From assembly GCA_965220415.1 (NCBI GenBank), contig OZ244829.1, positions 4,836,001 through 4,900,000 of the forward strand: a DNA stretch of 64,000 nucleotides. The letters are read 5' to 3'. The notes under the pieces were generated by a model. It was given only the letters and a program-made list of their open reading frames with translations, made no database searches and was not told where the DNA came from. The position numbers and the translations under genes are program-made. This document shows, in pieces, positions 53,580 through 62,618 of the stretch (position 1 is its first letter; every line of letters starts with the position of its first letter). Source of the stretch: JAJDTR01 sp965220415 (lineage in GTDB: Bacteria > Poribacteria > WGA-4E > JAJDTR01).

Positions 53580-55229
53580 TTAGACCCCACGCTTCGTAGG
53601 AGTCCGGCTGATTGAATGTTGAGCGATAATCTTAGCTTCCTCCATTCTGAACTTTTCAAGGTATTTTCCGGGTGAATGGTAAACCGAAACATCCTCAAGT
53701 AGCGGCGAAATCGGCGCCCTTCTTTTTAAGACTGAACGACAATAATCCTCAAGACAAAACGGTTCATTCCGTGATTTACAGTATGCGTGAATACCTGCGA
53801 CTGCCGCTCCTAAAGCCGGTCCTCCTTTTTCAATAGGAATAATCTCACGATTCCAGATGGCTGCGACACGCCTCATGATTTCCGGGCTGTCTGTCGCGCC
53901 GCCGGTGACGAATAAGGATACATCCCCTGTTCGAGTGAATTGTTTCGAATGCACGTACACCGCAGCCAAACTTGTCTCAATAACTCCCGAATAATCTAAT
54001 CCCAAACCCGTATCCGCGTGGGCGGCAACTCGGATGATATCGAAGCTGCCAGAAGGGGGCAACGACTCGTTTTTTGGCTGCCAGAATGTCATGGAAGATC
54101 CGGGAGTAACCTGCTTTAACGCCGCTTCTCCCGGTTCATAATCCTCTTTTTCCAAGCCGTATAGCGATCTGACTCGGTCCCAGACCATCGCGCCATTCGT
54201 CCTACAGCCGAATATGAACGGTCTTCCGACACCGTCATACATGGAGTTTGCCAATCCACGCATATCCCGCATGTCAATGCCAGTTGACACCATATTGACA
54301 AAGCTAGTTCCCAAACTGAGTAAGTCTCCCGCCACCAGTGTTTTCGCTTGAGGATTATCCCCGGACCCAGCGATAATCTTGCATTCCGGCTGAAACCCAT
54401 ATTTTTCCACAAAATAGGTTCCAATTTTTCCCACTACTGTGTCGGGAGGTACTAGGTTCGGTAATTTCTTTGCCAGCACTCCGGCGCCTCCCGGTAATCC
54501 CTCAGATGTTGCCTTGAGCAACTCAGGTGCCCAAATCTTCTTTTCATAGTCCATGAGGGACATGCCGCAGGCGTTGCTGTAATCAACAGGCGCTTTGGAA
54601 TTTCCCGTCAGAATCGAAGGTATGAGGCTACTGATCAATTGGATGTTTTCCGTTGTCCGATAAACATCGGGAAACTGTTCGGCGACCCGCCTTATTACTG
54701 CTCCCGTGAACCTTAACGGTGCATTCGATCCGGAAAGGCGAATCATTATGTCGCTTCCCCCAACTCCTGTTCTTACACAGTTTGCCTGATTTACGGTATT
54801 GGATGTCATCCAGATGGGCGCTGTTAGGTACGAAAAACTTCCGCTAAGTAGTTTTGCGAGAGATAATTCTCCGCAGTCCGCTTTCCTTAGTTGTGCAAAG
54901 TGGCTTTCAGCCCGATTGTTCAAATACACATGCCCATGCTGCTGACCGGAACTGTTTATGAGAACGATGTCCTCGACAGCGACGCCCAAAGTTTGTAAAT
55001 CGTCGAACATTGCATCCACGGATGCCAAAAACATCTCAGGCGGTTGGTCCGCCTCACCATCAACTCGTGGCGGGATAATGTAGTCATGTCCGATTCCAAA
55101 ATTGTTAATCCTATTATCCCTCCGATAGTCTAGCGAATGTTCGAATAGCTTCTCTGCGGTATCAACGTCAACGATGATTGATGATAGGCTTTGCGTACTG
55201 GAGTCTAGTCCCAAGGCTAATCTCGCCAT
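53580..55229 (-). CDS. FGGY-family carbohydrate kinase, xylulokinase-like
   Basis: 549 residues from ATG 55229, with GAGGAAACG upstream; the open frame extends to 55295 into a repeat. The N-terminal ATPase loop LALGLDSSTQSLSSIIVD is closest to xylulokinases. GDNPQAKTLVAGDLLSLGTS and FVTGGATDSPEIMRRVAAIW are the other FGGY blocks. It phosphorylates a pentulose or similar sugar; the exact substrate cannot be read from sequence. It is longer than typical XylB (about 480-500). It may work with the sugar epimerase at 50779. Confidence 0.82.
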   Translation of the reverse strand: MARLALGLDSSTQSLSSIIVDVDTAEKLFEHSLDYRRDNRINNFGIGHDYIIPPRVDGEADQPPEMFLASVDAMFDDLQTLGVAVEDIVLINSSGQQHGHVYLNNRAESHFAQLRKADCGELSLAKLLSGSFSYLTAPIWMTSNTVNQANCVRTGVGGSDIMIRLSGSNAPLRFTGAVIRRVAEQFPDVYRTTENIQLISSLIPSILTGNSKAPVDYSNACGMSLMDYEKKIWAPELLKATSEGLPGGAGVLAKKLPNLVPPDTVVGKIGTYFVEKYGFQPECKIIAGSGDNPQAKTLVAGDLLSLGTSFVNMVSTGIDMRDMRGLANSMYDGVGRPFIFGCRTNGAMVWDRVRSLYGLEKEDYEPGEAALKQVTPGSSMTFWQPKNESLPPSGSFDIIRVAAHADTGLGLDYSGVIETSLAAVYVHSKQFTRTGDVSLFVTGGATDSPEIMRRVAAIWNREIIPIEKGGPALGAAVAGIHAYCKSRNEPFCLEDYCRSVLKRRAPISPLLEDVSVYHSPGKYLEKFRMEEAKIIAQHSISRTPTKRGV

Positions 55230-55296
55230 TCTTCGTTTCCTCGTTGATAATACTCGCGTTCTTGTGTTCTTAAGAGGCTGGTGGGCAGCGCCCACC

Positions 55297-55580
55297 CCAT
55301 AGAGATCAAGTTAAGCGTTTTAGGGCATTAATCCCGCGGTTTTATTGTCTCAAACAGTCAATCTGAATGTAGCGGACGCGAGGATACCAATCCGTTCATC
55401 AATGGGACCGCCACAGAAGATGATTTATGACCGCTCGTTTCCTGTAAGGGCGTAGCCCGGTGCGGTTGGAAAGGGATCTCTATCGCACTCATTATCCATT
55501 CGCTTGATCGCACCTACCGTATGGGGGCGACGGAGAACTTCGCCAATACTAGACGAATTCTTCTTAACTTGATCTCAATA
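55297..55580. repeat. M6 element carrying one u36
   Basis: Ends CCATAGAGATCAAGTTAAGC and …TTCTTAACTTGATCTCAATA. It aligns with the copy at 47801. It splits a hairpin: GGCTGGTGGGCAGCGCCCACC on the left, CTGGTGGGCAGTGCCCACCC on the right. The u36 is at 55473-55508. Confidence 0.72.
55473..55508 (+). repeat. u36 unit in a GGTGCGG/CGCACC hairpin
   Basis: 36 nt (GGGATCTCTATCGC … CCATTCGCTTGAT) between CGGTTGGAAA and CGCACCTACC, the same position as in the M6 copy at 47895 and the M3 copy at 62259. Confidence 0.87.
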
Positions 55581-55664
55581 CTGGTGGGCAGTGCCCACCC
55601 TACGTCGACTCTGGTAGGCGCGGTTTCTAACTGCACCGACACACTTATCCGTTCGGAGACAGCA

Positions 55665-56579
55665 TTAGCGCGGTTTGTCGCCCGCCAATGTCACGCGATG
55701 CATCACCCTTCGATAGCCCTCATAGTCGTTCACCGGATTGTGCTGAGTACTTCGATTATCCCAGAACGCAATGCAGCCTCTGCTCCAACGGAAACGGCAG
55801 GTAAATTCCGGTTTCACTTGGTGGTTGAAGAGATGGTTTAGCAAAGGTAGGCTTTCTTGCTCTGTCCATCCTTCGAACTTAAGTGTATGCGCGTTATTGA
55901 CATACAGGGCTTTCCGACCAGTCTCCGGATGCGTGCGTACAACCGGATGCTTACTTACTAGCGCCTTCAACTTGTCACCGGACTCGCGCAAACGGTGCTC
56001 TCGTGTCTTAGACACCTCAGGTTTCGTCGAGACATTTACTGCGATGAGACCATCAAGTGTTTCTTTAAGACCGTCTGAAAGGGTTTCGTAGGCTAGGTAT
56101 TGATTAGCGAATAGCGTGTCACCACCGTAGGGTGGAATCTCAACCGCATAAAGCATGCTTGCGGCAGGCGGATACTCCAAATACGTGGTGTCAGAATGCC
56201 ACACCCCACCAAAATTCGCACGTTCGTGTTCCAATTTGGTTACGGCCGTGACCAGCGGACAGTCTGGCAAACCCTTCAATTGCGGATATTCCATTGGTGA
56301 GCCAAAGTGCTGGGCAAAGGCAAGTTGTTTTTGGGGGGTGAGTTCTTGGTTAGGAAAGAAAATTACGAGATGGTTGAGGAGAGCACCACGAATCTCCGCA
56401 GCCACCTCAGATGCTAACTGCTGCGACAGATTCACGCCACGAATCTCAGCGCCGAGAGCACCAGAAATTGGTTCTACAGTAATGTATTGATAGCCCGTAT
56501 TTACCGAGTTGTCCATCGCCCGTTCTGTAACCATTTCGGGTTGCAGGTAGGGTACTTTGGTGGTTTCGTCATTATGCAC
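55665..56579 (-). CDS. TauD/TfdA-family Fe(II)/2-oxoglutarate dioxygenase
   Basis: Up to 304 residues; the frame opens at GTG 56579, but ATG 56516 (MDNSVNTGYQYITVEPISGA) fits family starts better and the ribosome sites are weak. Iron ligands: H-x-D in VWHSDTTYLEYPP and the distal His in RRVMHRVTLAGD; the following Arg region binds 2-oxoglutarate. PISGALGAEIRGVNLSQ and PPYGGDTLFANQYLAYETL are family landmarks. Members hydroxylate taurine, 2,4-D and many other small substrates, so the substrate is open. Confidence 0.85.
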   Translation of the reverse strand: MHNDETTKVPYLQPEMVTERAMDNSVNTGYQYITVEPISGALGAEIRGVNLSQQLASEVAAEIRGALLNHLVIFFPNQELTPQKQLAFAQHFGSPMEYPQLKGLPDCPLVTAVTKLEHERANFGGVWHSDTTYLEYPPAASMLYAVEIPPYGGDTLFANQYLAYETLSDGLKETLDGLIAVNVSTKPEVSKTREHRLRESGDKLKALVSKHPVVRTHPETGRKALYVNNAHTLKFEGWTEQESLPLLNHLFNHQVKPEFTCRFRWSRGCIAFWDNRSTQHNPVNDYEGYRRVMHRVTLAGDKPR

Positions 56580-56818
56580 TGCCAGTTACTGAATTCAGAA
56601 TTTGTAATTGTTTAGTCCATCGGTCTGGATTTGCCAATCCAGGCCGAGCGGGGGCAGGGAACGCACCGAATAGGGAAGTACAATGCTAATTCCGGTTAAT
56701 CGGGGGCTTACATGCCCGGACCGGTCGTGCGACGAACTGTAATACTACGAACCAAACGATGCACTAAACAGTTACCAGAATTTGAATTGGGTTGCGAGAC
56801 ACGTTGATTGAGTCGGAC

Positions 56819-58834
56819 TCAAAATTTGATAGTCAATTCACCGGCAAGCTTCTTCATTTCATTACGACTTCCAAATACTTCGTAAAGATCTCCCGACACG
56901 TCAAAATAGCGCCGAACGAAATTACGGCTAGTGTCCGCAGGGTTAAAGTTAGCATATTCCATCCAGAGATTTGCTCTAGACAGAATGTCCCAATTCAATC
57001 CTACGGAGAGGGCGCTGGCATCACCTTCGCTGTCCTGACGTTGTTTGTTGACCTCTTGGAAGATTGCCGCTTGATCAAGATCTGACGTTCCATCAATCCG
57101 TTCTAGGTAAATATTCAGTTCCTTGTAACGATACGGATTTGGATCGGTAATAAACTTTAGGTTAGCCGCGAGGGTATTTGTTAGCGATTTTGTCTGAAGG
57201 TCGTAACTATCTTCGGCTTTTGGCGGCGTTACGTACCGCTCGTCCAGTTCACTGTATGAGAGCGTGTCGGCGAACATCAGATTCCAACGCTCCGACAGAT
57301 TGTAATTCCAGAGAAAAGCGTTGCTCAATTCCAGTTGATTAATGTCGTCTTGAATGTCGGCATTCGGATCGATGTCCTCATAGTCCTCTGAAAAGCTATT
57401 ATCAACATTGGATGCCCGTGCATTGTACAGTCCGTCCATCTGAGATGGTCTTAGGCTAAACCCTTCCACCGAATATTGACGAATGACAAGGTCGCTTCCA
57501 TCCCTCAGGTAGATATGTCCAAGTGCATCCAGCGCGAGAAATGCAACATCCCGGTTTTTTTCGTTCTGTTTATCAATTTGATATATTATTCGCCCTAGAT
57601 ACTTACCATCGCCGCCAAATCTCTGCACACGCATAATCACGTTATGGTAAACAGTGGCTCGGATGGTTGCCGCTTTCAAATCCTCATCTTCCTCTTTCCT
57701 ATTTTCGTCCTTGTCGCCTTCTTCATTATCATCAAAATATTCGGTAAAATAGCGCCTATACTCTGCTTCCTCCAGGAGACGGATGCGACGATTCAAGGCA
57801 TCGAAATTGGACCGCTCGGTGAAACCACCACCAAGTAGCGCAGAGCGGGATCTGCCTGATTGAATTACCGAATCTCCTATTCCTGCTGCTGTCGGTGGAA
57901 TAAGGCTTAAGACGCCGCCGCTGGGTAACTCGCCCAAATGTCGTTTGAATTGGCTAGAATCCTTGACAAGAATTTCGCCCGTTATCAGGGGCGTAATTGC
58001 AATGGGCTTTGTGAATTGACCATCGTTGCGTCCTTTAACGCCAAAATTCAGGATAAACTGTCCCTCGGAATCGAACTTGACTACGCGATGATTTCCGGTA
58101 TCTGCAACCAATACGTTATCCCGTGTATCAATTGCAATGTCGGAAGCGTCCCGGTCAAATTCGCCATTTCCCGCGCCGTATCGTCCGAACACACGCAGCT
58201 CTTTCCCGGCAGCGTCAAACTGGTGGATGCGTCCTCTTTTCGCATCAAGCACAAAAAGCCGGTTCTGACTGTTCACTGCGATGAGGAGTGCGCGGTCATG
58301 ACCTTTTGGTCGAATGCCAAATGCTGTTTTTCCTTCTTCGTCGACGATTAAGCTAGCAGCCAACACTTGCTTTGGACGCACGTCGACCGGATCGACAAAG
58401 TAGGTGTGAATTAATTTGCCGCTTGAGTCAAATTTGTGGACGCACGGGGCAAACATATATATCTTTGGGTCATCAGTTTCAGCGATGTGATGTGCGGTGG
58501 TCTCAGCCACATAGATATTTCCATTCCCATCAATTGCAATATCACCGGGTTTCTTCAGTTTATTGTCAATCGCGTGCGGATCCTCGGGGATTTGCATTAG
58601 AAATTCGCCGCTGGATGAGAGTTTCTGTATCAATCGATTGTCGGCATCGCTCACATAAATCTGTCCTTCAGCGTCAAACGCAACGTGGATGTTCGCGCTA
58701 AAAGCCCCGTCTGTTGAGCCTTTACCGGAAAATTCACGTTCAAACTTCAGGAAACTCACTCCAAACGCCGAACTGACACTGAAGAAAATACCTGCACACA
58801 ACACAGCGAACAGGAACACGCGCATGTTCTTCAT
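56819..58834 (-). CDS. NHL-repeat protein with C-terminal beta-barrel-like domain
   Basis: 671 residues. A signal peptide (VFLFAVLCAGIFFSVSSAFG) is followed by NHL propeller repeats: IYVSDADNRLIQKLSSSGEF, IYVAETTAHHI, FVLDAKRGRIHQFDAAGKEL and VLVADTGNHRVVKFDSEGQF. After an acidic middle region (EYFDDNEEGDKDENRKEEDE), the last ~170 residues alternate polar and aromatic positions in strands (FLWNYNLSERWNLMFADTLS, ANLWMEYANF) and end in IKF. That resembles an outer-membrane beta-barrel with a terminal Phe. A propeller plus barrel arrangement suggests a surface protein. Function unknown. Confidence 0.72.
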   Translation of the reverse strand: MKNMRVFLFAVLCAGIFFSVSSAFGVSFLKFEREFSGKGSTDGAFSANIHVAFDAEGQIYVSDADNRLIQKLSSSGEFLMQIPEDPHAIDNKLKKPGDIAIDGNGNIYVAETTAHHIAETDDPKIYMFAPCVHKFDSSGKLIHTYFVDPVDVRPKQVLAASLIVDEEGKTAFGIRPKGHDRALLIAVNSQNRLFVLDAKRGRIHQFDAAGKELRVFGRYGAGNGEFDRDASDIAIDTRDNVLVADTGNHRVVKFDSEGQFILNFGVKGRNDGQFTKPIAITPLITGEILVKDSSQFKRHLGELPSGGVLSLIPPTAAGIGDSVIQSGRSRSALLGGGFTERSNFDALNRRIRLLEEAEYRRYFTEYFDDNEEGDKDENRKEEDEDLKAATIRATVYHNVIMRVQRFGGDGKYLGRIIYQIDKQNEKNRDVAFLALDALGHIYLRDGSDLVIRQYSVEGFSLRPSQMDGLYNARASNVDNSFSEDYEDIDPNADIQDDINQLELSNAFLWNYNLSERWNLMFADTLSYSELDERYVTPPKAEDSYDLQTKSLTNTLAANLKFITDPNPYRYKELNIYLERIDGTSDLDQAAIFQEVNKQRQDSEGDASALSVGLNWDILSRANLWMEYANFNPADTSRNFVRRYFDVSGDLYEVFGSRNEMKKLAGELTIKF

Positions 58835-58980
58835 TCACACAATCTCCTCGTCATAATTTGTGCCCCTATTTTCCGATTCCACCTGCATCAAACCCTTTTA
58901 ACCCCAGAATCTGTTGTCCGGTTGACTTATTTACACTCGCCGTTTAAGTTTTCCCGCATAATACATGTTCCATCAGTAGC

Positions 58981-59144
58981 TATACTCTACGCTGTTGGAA
59001 GTTGCGTTTTTGAGAGTCAAGAAATGGAGCATGAGTTTTGCAGGCGGTAGGCGGGAATTCCGATACCCGACCGTCGCGATTCGGAGATCGCTCCTACAAA
59101 CCTTTCGGTGCACAATTGCGCAAAACTAGCCGGTGCTGAGTATA
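58981..59144. repeat. M1 element without u36
   Basis: TATACTCTACGCTGTTGGAA … GCCGGTGCTGAGTATA, 164 bp. The inner block TCGCGATTCGGAGATCGCTC is intact, an empty reference for the copies at 33069 and 2127. Confidence 0.78.
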
Positions 59145-59452
59145 ACTAATCGAATGCCTCACGCATACGATGCAACAACACTCATTCAAGCAGACGCCGA
59201 ATGATAAATTATCCGTCTCTTTCAAATTACTGAATTTCGTGGAAATCGAGCGTAGGATTTTTCAATATTACAGCGTTTCTTCAAATCAATACTGTCCTAA
59301 TCAATGTCAGAAGTGTACCATTTTCTCGCGTTTACACTTAAACAGAAAGATTCCTGTCGAACGCCGTGCAGTCTAGCGCGCCGTGTGAGTTATTCTACAT
59401 AATGGTGAGGGACTTGGTCAACTCTTTTTGCGAAGATGCGGGTAGATTGAGT
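59145..59452. other. Spacer without recognised gene
   Basis: A 68-codon plus-strand frame (59170-59376) has no ribosome site and no recognisable family. I see nothing else. Confidence 0.4.
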
Positions 59453-60325
59453 TCAGTGCGGCATGAGTGCCCCCTCCACTCTGTGGTTGATAGAATTCGC
59501 AAGAGACGCAAACTCTCGAATGTCTAATGTTTCGCCACGACGACGTCCGTCAATACGGAGGTCTTCAAAGATTTCATCAAGTACTCCGTTTGACACTGGT
59601 AATCCAGCTCGCAGCATTGCGTTCCGCAGCGTCTTGCGCCGAAATTGGAACGCCGCACGAAGAATTCGGAAGAACAGTGCTTCGTCCCCAACTTCAACGC
59701 TGGGCGTTTCTTCTATTCTTAGTCGGACCAAAGCGGAATCCACACCGGGAATAGGGTAAAACTGATTTGATGAGAAAGATCGAAGAATCTCGGATCTGGC
59801 ATAGTAGGAAACTGCGACAGAAAGTGCGCCGTAGTCTTTGCCACCCGGCGACGCCACTATGCGTTGGGCGACCTCTGTCTGCATCATTAGCACGCAACTA
59901 CCGATTAATTCACAGTGCGCCAACAACTTCCAGAGAATTGGCGTAGTAATGTGATATGGAAGGTTGCCAACAACTTTGGCGTTAAGACGGGGGACGCCGG
60001 CGAGAATCGGGAAAAGATTTAACTTAAGAATATCTGCCTGAACAATACGGATCCGGGGATAATCTTCAAACTCGTGCTGTAATTCGGCGTATAGATCGGT
60101 ATCGACCTCAACACTGACTACGGTTTTCGCATTGTCTCCCAATGTCTCGGTAAGATATCCGAGTCCTGCGCCAATCTCAAGAACAAGATCGGCGTCTTCT
60201 ATCTCTATAGCCTCAATGATAATCGGTAAGACATTCGGATCGATTAAGAAGTTTTGGCTGAGGCGCTTTTTGGGACGCTTTCCCGTGCGTCTCAGGTATT
60301 CGTGAACTTTCTGATATGGAGTCAT
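59453..60325 (-). CDS. rsmA: 16S rRNA dimethyladenosine transferase
   Basis: 290 residues. RsmA (KsgA) dimethylates A1518 and A1519 of 16S rRNA. Family motifs: KKRLSQNFLIDPNVLPIIIE at the N-terminus, SAM loop VLEIGAGLGYLTETL, and KVVGNLPYHITTPILWKLL, which includes the catalytic NLPY. It is a single gene; an M2 repeat lies directly upstream, so its promoter must be in or beyond that element. Confidence 0.95.
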   Translation of the reverse strand: MTPYQKVHEYLRRTGKRPKKRLSQNFLIDPNVLPIIIEAIEIEDADLVLEIGAGLGYLTETLGDNAKTVVSVEVDTDLYAELQHEFEDYPRIRIVQADILKLNLFPILAGVPRLNAKVVGNLPYHITTPILWKLLAHCELIGSCVLMMQTEVAQRIVASPGGKDYGALSVAVSYYARSEILRSFSSNQFYPIPGVDSALVRLRIEETPSVEVGDEALFFRILRAAFQFRRKTLRNAMLRAGLPVSNGVLDEIFEDLRIDGRRRGETLDIREFASLANSINHRVEGALMPH

Positions 60326-60423
60326 GGAGATTAAGAGCCTGCTTGAATAATCGGTAGCAAAGCAACTTTGGTCATTTGTGGGAAGTTTTTTCGCTTTTTT
60401 ATATTTGTCTGCTGCGTACCTGT

Positions 60424-60495
60424 GGGATCTCTATCGCACTCACTATGGGATTTACTATCGCCTTTGCTATCCGCTCAGTTGATCGTTTGCTTGAT
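60424..60495 (+). repeat. u36 inserted within u36
   Basis: Outer left 60424-60446 (23 nt), inner 37-nt unit 60447-60483 (GGGATTTACTATCGC …), outer right 60484-60495 (12 nt). Outer parts rejoin to 35 nt; the break is after CTCACTAT, a different position from the other nests. Confidence 0.85.
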
Positions 60496-60543
60496 CGCTG
60501 CTGGGGCTCTGGTGAACGGGACTTTGGCGTTTCTATACACCTT

Positions 60544-60616
60544 CAAGATCTCTATCGCCTTTGCTAATCGCTCAGTTGAGGGAATCACTATCGCGCTCGC
60601 TATCCACTCGCTTGAT
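60544..60616 (+). repeat. Two u36 units in direct tandem, M2 site 2
   Basis: 36 nt (60544-60579) plus 37 nt (60580-60616), matching the pair at 25444-25516 with few differences. Confidence 0.82.
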
Positions 60617-60685
60617 CCCTCTGGGGCTTTTAGAGGCTGGTGCGCAGTGTGCACCCTACAGGTGTATTTTTCAAACAGGATCTAA

Positions 60686-61065
60686 CACACTCCGCAAGGG
60701 AAACTTGCGCATAGAAACTGAAAATGAGTCGGCGTTACTCCCGGCGAATCAAAGCATCCAGTCGGAGCGACAAAACCTCGCTAGAATTGTCAGAACTCAA
60801 ACTGCGTCGCAGTAGATTAGACATCTTTCCAAAATAATGTCTGTTGCATCGGGATTTATTCACAGAGTTGAGTGACCCAACGCGCAAATGCACTGTCAAG
60901 AGATTAAAGGGATGCACCTCTATGCTTGTTTTCCTGTTTGACGCCTCCGCATCTTCTTGATTTGATTAATGCAAGTTGCTACCTGTCGCCCCGCTGGGGC
61001 TATATATGTTATTTCAAATTGACTATCAATCGGCAGCAACTAAGGTTAATTAGGAAAGATGTCTA
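60686..61065. other. Spacer with M2 inner fragment
   Basis: No gene recognised. CTACCTGTCGCCCCGCTGG (about 60976-60994) is an M2 inner block with an empty u36 site and no M2 ends around it. Confidence 0.45.
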
Positions 61066-62142
61066 TTATTGATTCACGTAGGTTTCGTTGAGGTAGCGGG
61101 CAATAATCTCTATTTCCTCCTCTAAAATAAAGAGACCGTTATCAATCATCCGCGAGATGAGTTCGCCGGTTTCCGCTTCCGTTGTTGGGGGTGCAATGTC
61201 AACATCTGAAAGATCGTGGCATTGGGAGCATGTAACCTCAAACAGAAGCTGTGCTTCCTCCGGGTCGTAACTCGAATCGTCCGGATCTTGGATGACTGCG
61301 CTGTCCGGGTTTTGTATAGCATCGGGAGACGGAATCGAGGCGGACTGAAATGCTTCCTGTGCCATGTCTGTCTGAATCTCCTGTTTTCTCTGTTCTTTCA
61401 TGGCGATCTGTAAATCGGGTGTAATCGCGATTAGGTATGCCGACACTGCCCATGATTCCTTTTCTCCAATCGGTTCTCCAATTACCGGTTTTAGCGTCAT
61501 TCGATTGACCAACCGAACCCAGTCAGATGGGATGCGTGGACGCGCCAAGATTGTGCGCAGGTCGTGGCACTGAACACATTTTTTCCGAAGCGTATTCTGA
61601 CCGTCCCTAAGTTTCCGTTTGGTAGCGAGTTGGTCAAGCGGCGCTTCAGGAGGCAAGCCGGCGTTATTCAGAAGTTTGCGTGTCCTCTGCATTCCGGCTT
61701 CGCTAAATGCGCTGGTCTGGAGTGTAGTTTCGCGAAGACTAAAGGGCACAGAAAGGCCAATTAGTAGCCAAGTACACAATAGAAGCGTTGTTCCAAGATA
61801 CGGCATGGCTTCCTCGAAGTGCCTGAAGAAGCGGAGGATAGCAATTTTGACAAGAAGCAGCACACCAATCGTGATGCCCAGCATCAAATGAGCAACAGTG
61901 CGCGGCGGTAACTCAATCTGATAATTCCACAAGCGGGGCACCATGTGCCACATCATGAAGACATAAAGTATTGCGTAAGCGTAGCCAATCAAACGGTGCA
62001 CCAACATAAGTGACCGAGGTGCGGCGCTTGTGCGAGTTTCATGATCGAACGGATACCCCCACAGTTTATACATCAAGAAAACGGAGGCATTTCCAAGACC
62101 AAGAAACACAAGACCAAGGATTGTGCTTGTTGCTGTTGACAT
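61066..62142 (-). CDS. Membrane protein with two c-type heme sites
   Basis: 358 residues. Four or five membrane helices fill the first 150 residues (LGLVFLGLGNASVFLMYKLW; LIGYAYAILYVFMMWHMVPR; VAHLMLGITIGVLLLVKIAI; TTLLLCTWLLIGLSVPF), with His residues placed as in cytochrome b561-like domains. A periplasmic part has two CxxCH sites: CVQCHD (near 190) and CSQCHD (near 320). A b-type membrane domain fused to a diheme c region could pass electrons between quinol and soluble carriers. It is not in an operon with the bc genes at 20.4 kb but could complement them. Confidence 0.75.
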   Translation of the reverse strand: MSTATSTILGLVFLGLGNASVFLMYKLWGYPFDHETRTSAAPRSLMLVHRLIGYAYAILYVFMMWHMVPRLWNYQIELPPRTVAHLMLGITIGVLLLVKIAILRFFRHFEEAMPYLGTTLLLCTWLLIGLSVPFSLRETTLQTSAFSEAGMQRTRKLLNNAGLPPEAPLDQLATKRKLRDGQNTLRKKCVQCHDLRTILARPRIPSDWVRLVNRMTLKPVIGEPIGEKESWAVSAYLIAITPDLQIAMKEQRKQEIQTDMAQEAFQSASIPSPDAIQNPDSAVIQDPDDSSYDPEEAQLLFEVTCSQCHDLSDVDIAPPTTEAETGELISRMIDNGLFILEEEIEIIARYLNETYVNQ

Positions 62143-62200
62143 TACGAAATTTATCTCTCCTTCTAAACAAATTCGGTGTTAACTATTAGCTTCTGAAACA

Positions 62201-62373
62201 TTTAGTGGTTTATTTTCCAAAGAATATGGTTGGTGTAGGGTGCCGGTGCGGTTAGAAAGGGATCTCAATCGCACTCATTATCCATTCGCTTGATCGCACC
62301 TACCGGGGTGGTAGAACGTGTATATTTTGCCAGCCTCGTAAGGATTAAAAACCTAGAGAATGAACCATTTAAG
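62201..62373. repeat. M3 element carrying one u36
   Basis: TTTAGTGGTTTATTTTCCAA … GAGAATGAACCATTTAAG. Shorter inner part than the 9863 copy; the GGTGCGGTTAGAAA hairpin is split by u36 (62259-62294). Confidence 0.78.
62259..62294 (+). repeat. u36 unit in a GGTGCGG/CGCACC hairpin
   Basis: 36 nt (GGGATCTCAATCGC … CCATTCGCTTGAT) followed by CGCACCTACCGG. Confidence 0.87.
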
Positions 62374-62407
62374 CGGTCTCACACTCCCGACTGTGGTAAT
62401 TTTTGAG

Positions 62408-62436
62408 TTGGCACAAATTCGTCTCCATGATATAAT
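62408..62436 (+). promoter_or_regulatory. Sigma70-type promoter
   Basis: TTGGCA (62408-62413) and TATAAT (62431-62436) with 17-bp spacing, about 180 bp upstream of the gene at 62619, giving it a long untranslated leader. Confidence 0.65.
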
Positions 62437-62618
62437 ACTGTCCGTTATTAAGTCAAGGAGGGATTTGCGCTAACATCGCTCAGGTCGTCCAAGGACACAA
62501 CAATTCGAAAGGAGTTAGCTCATATCAAAAGAAAGTGCAAAGAGGCTTTGAGAAACCGAGTTTTCATGAAAAACTTGATTTCTTGCACATATTCTTAACA
62601 TGAGCGAAGGAGTTTTCT

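Larger units (their letters stand above)
60332..60685 (+). repeat. M2 element with nested and tandem u36 units
   Basis: TAAGAGCCTGCTTGAATAAT … TATTTTTCAAACAGGATCTA. Site 1 holds a unit that itself contains another (60424-60495). Site 2 holds the same tandem pair as at 25444 (60544-60616). The hairpin loop site is empty. It lies 6 bp upstream of the rsmA start. Confidence 0.84.
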
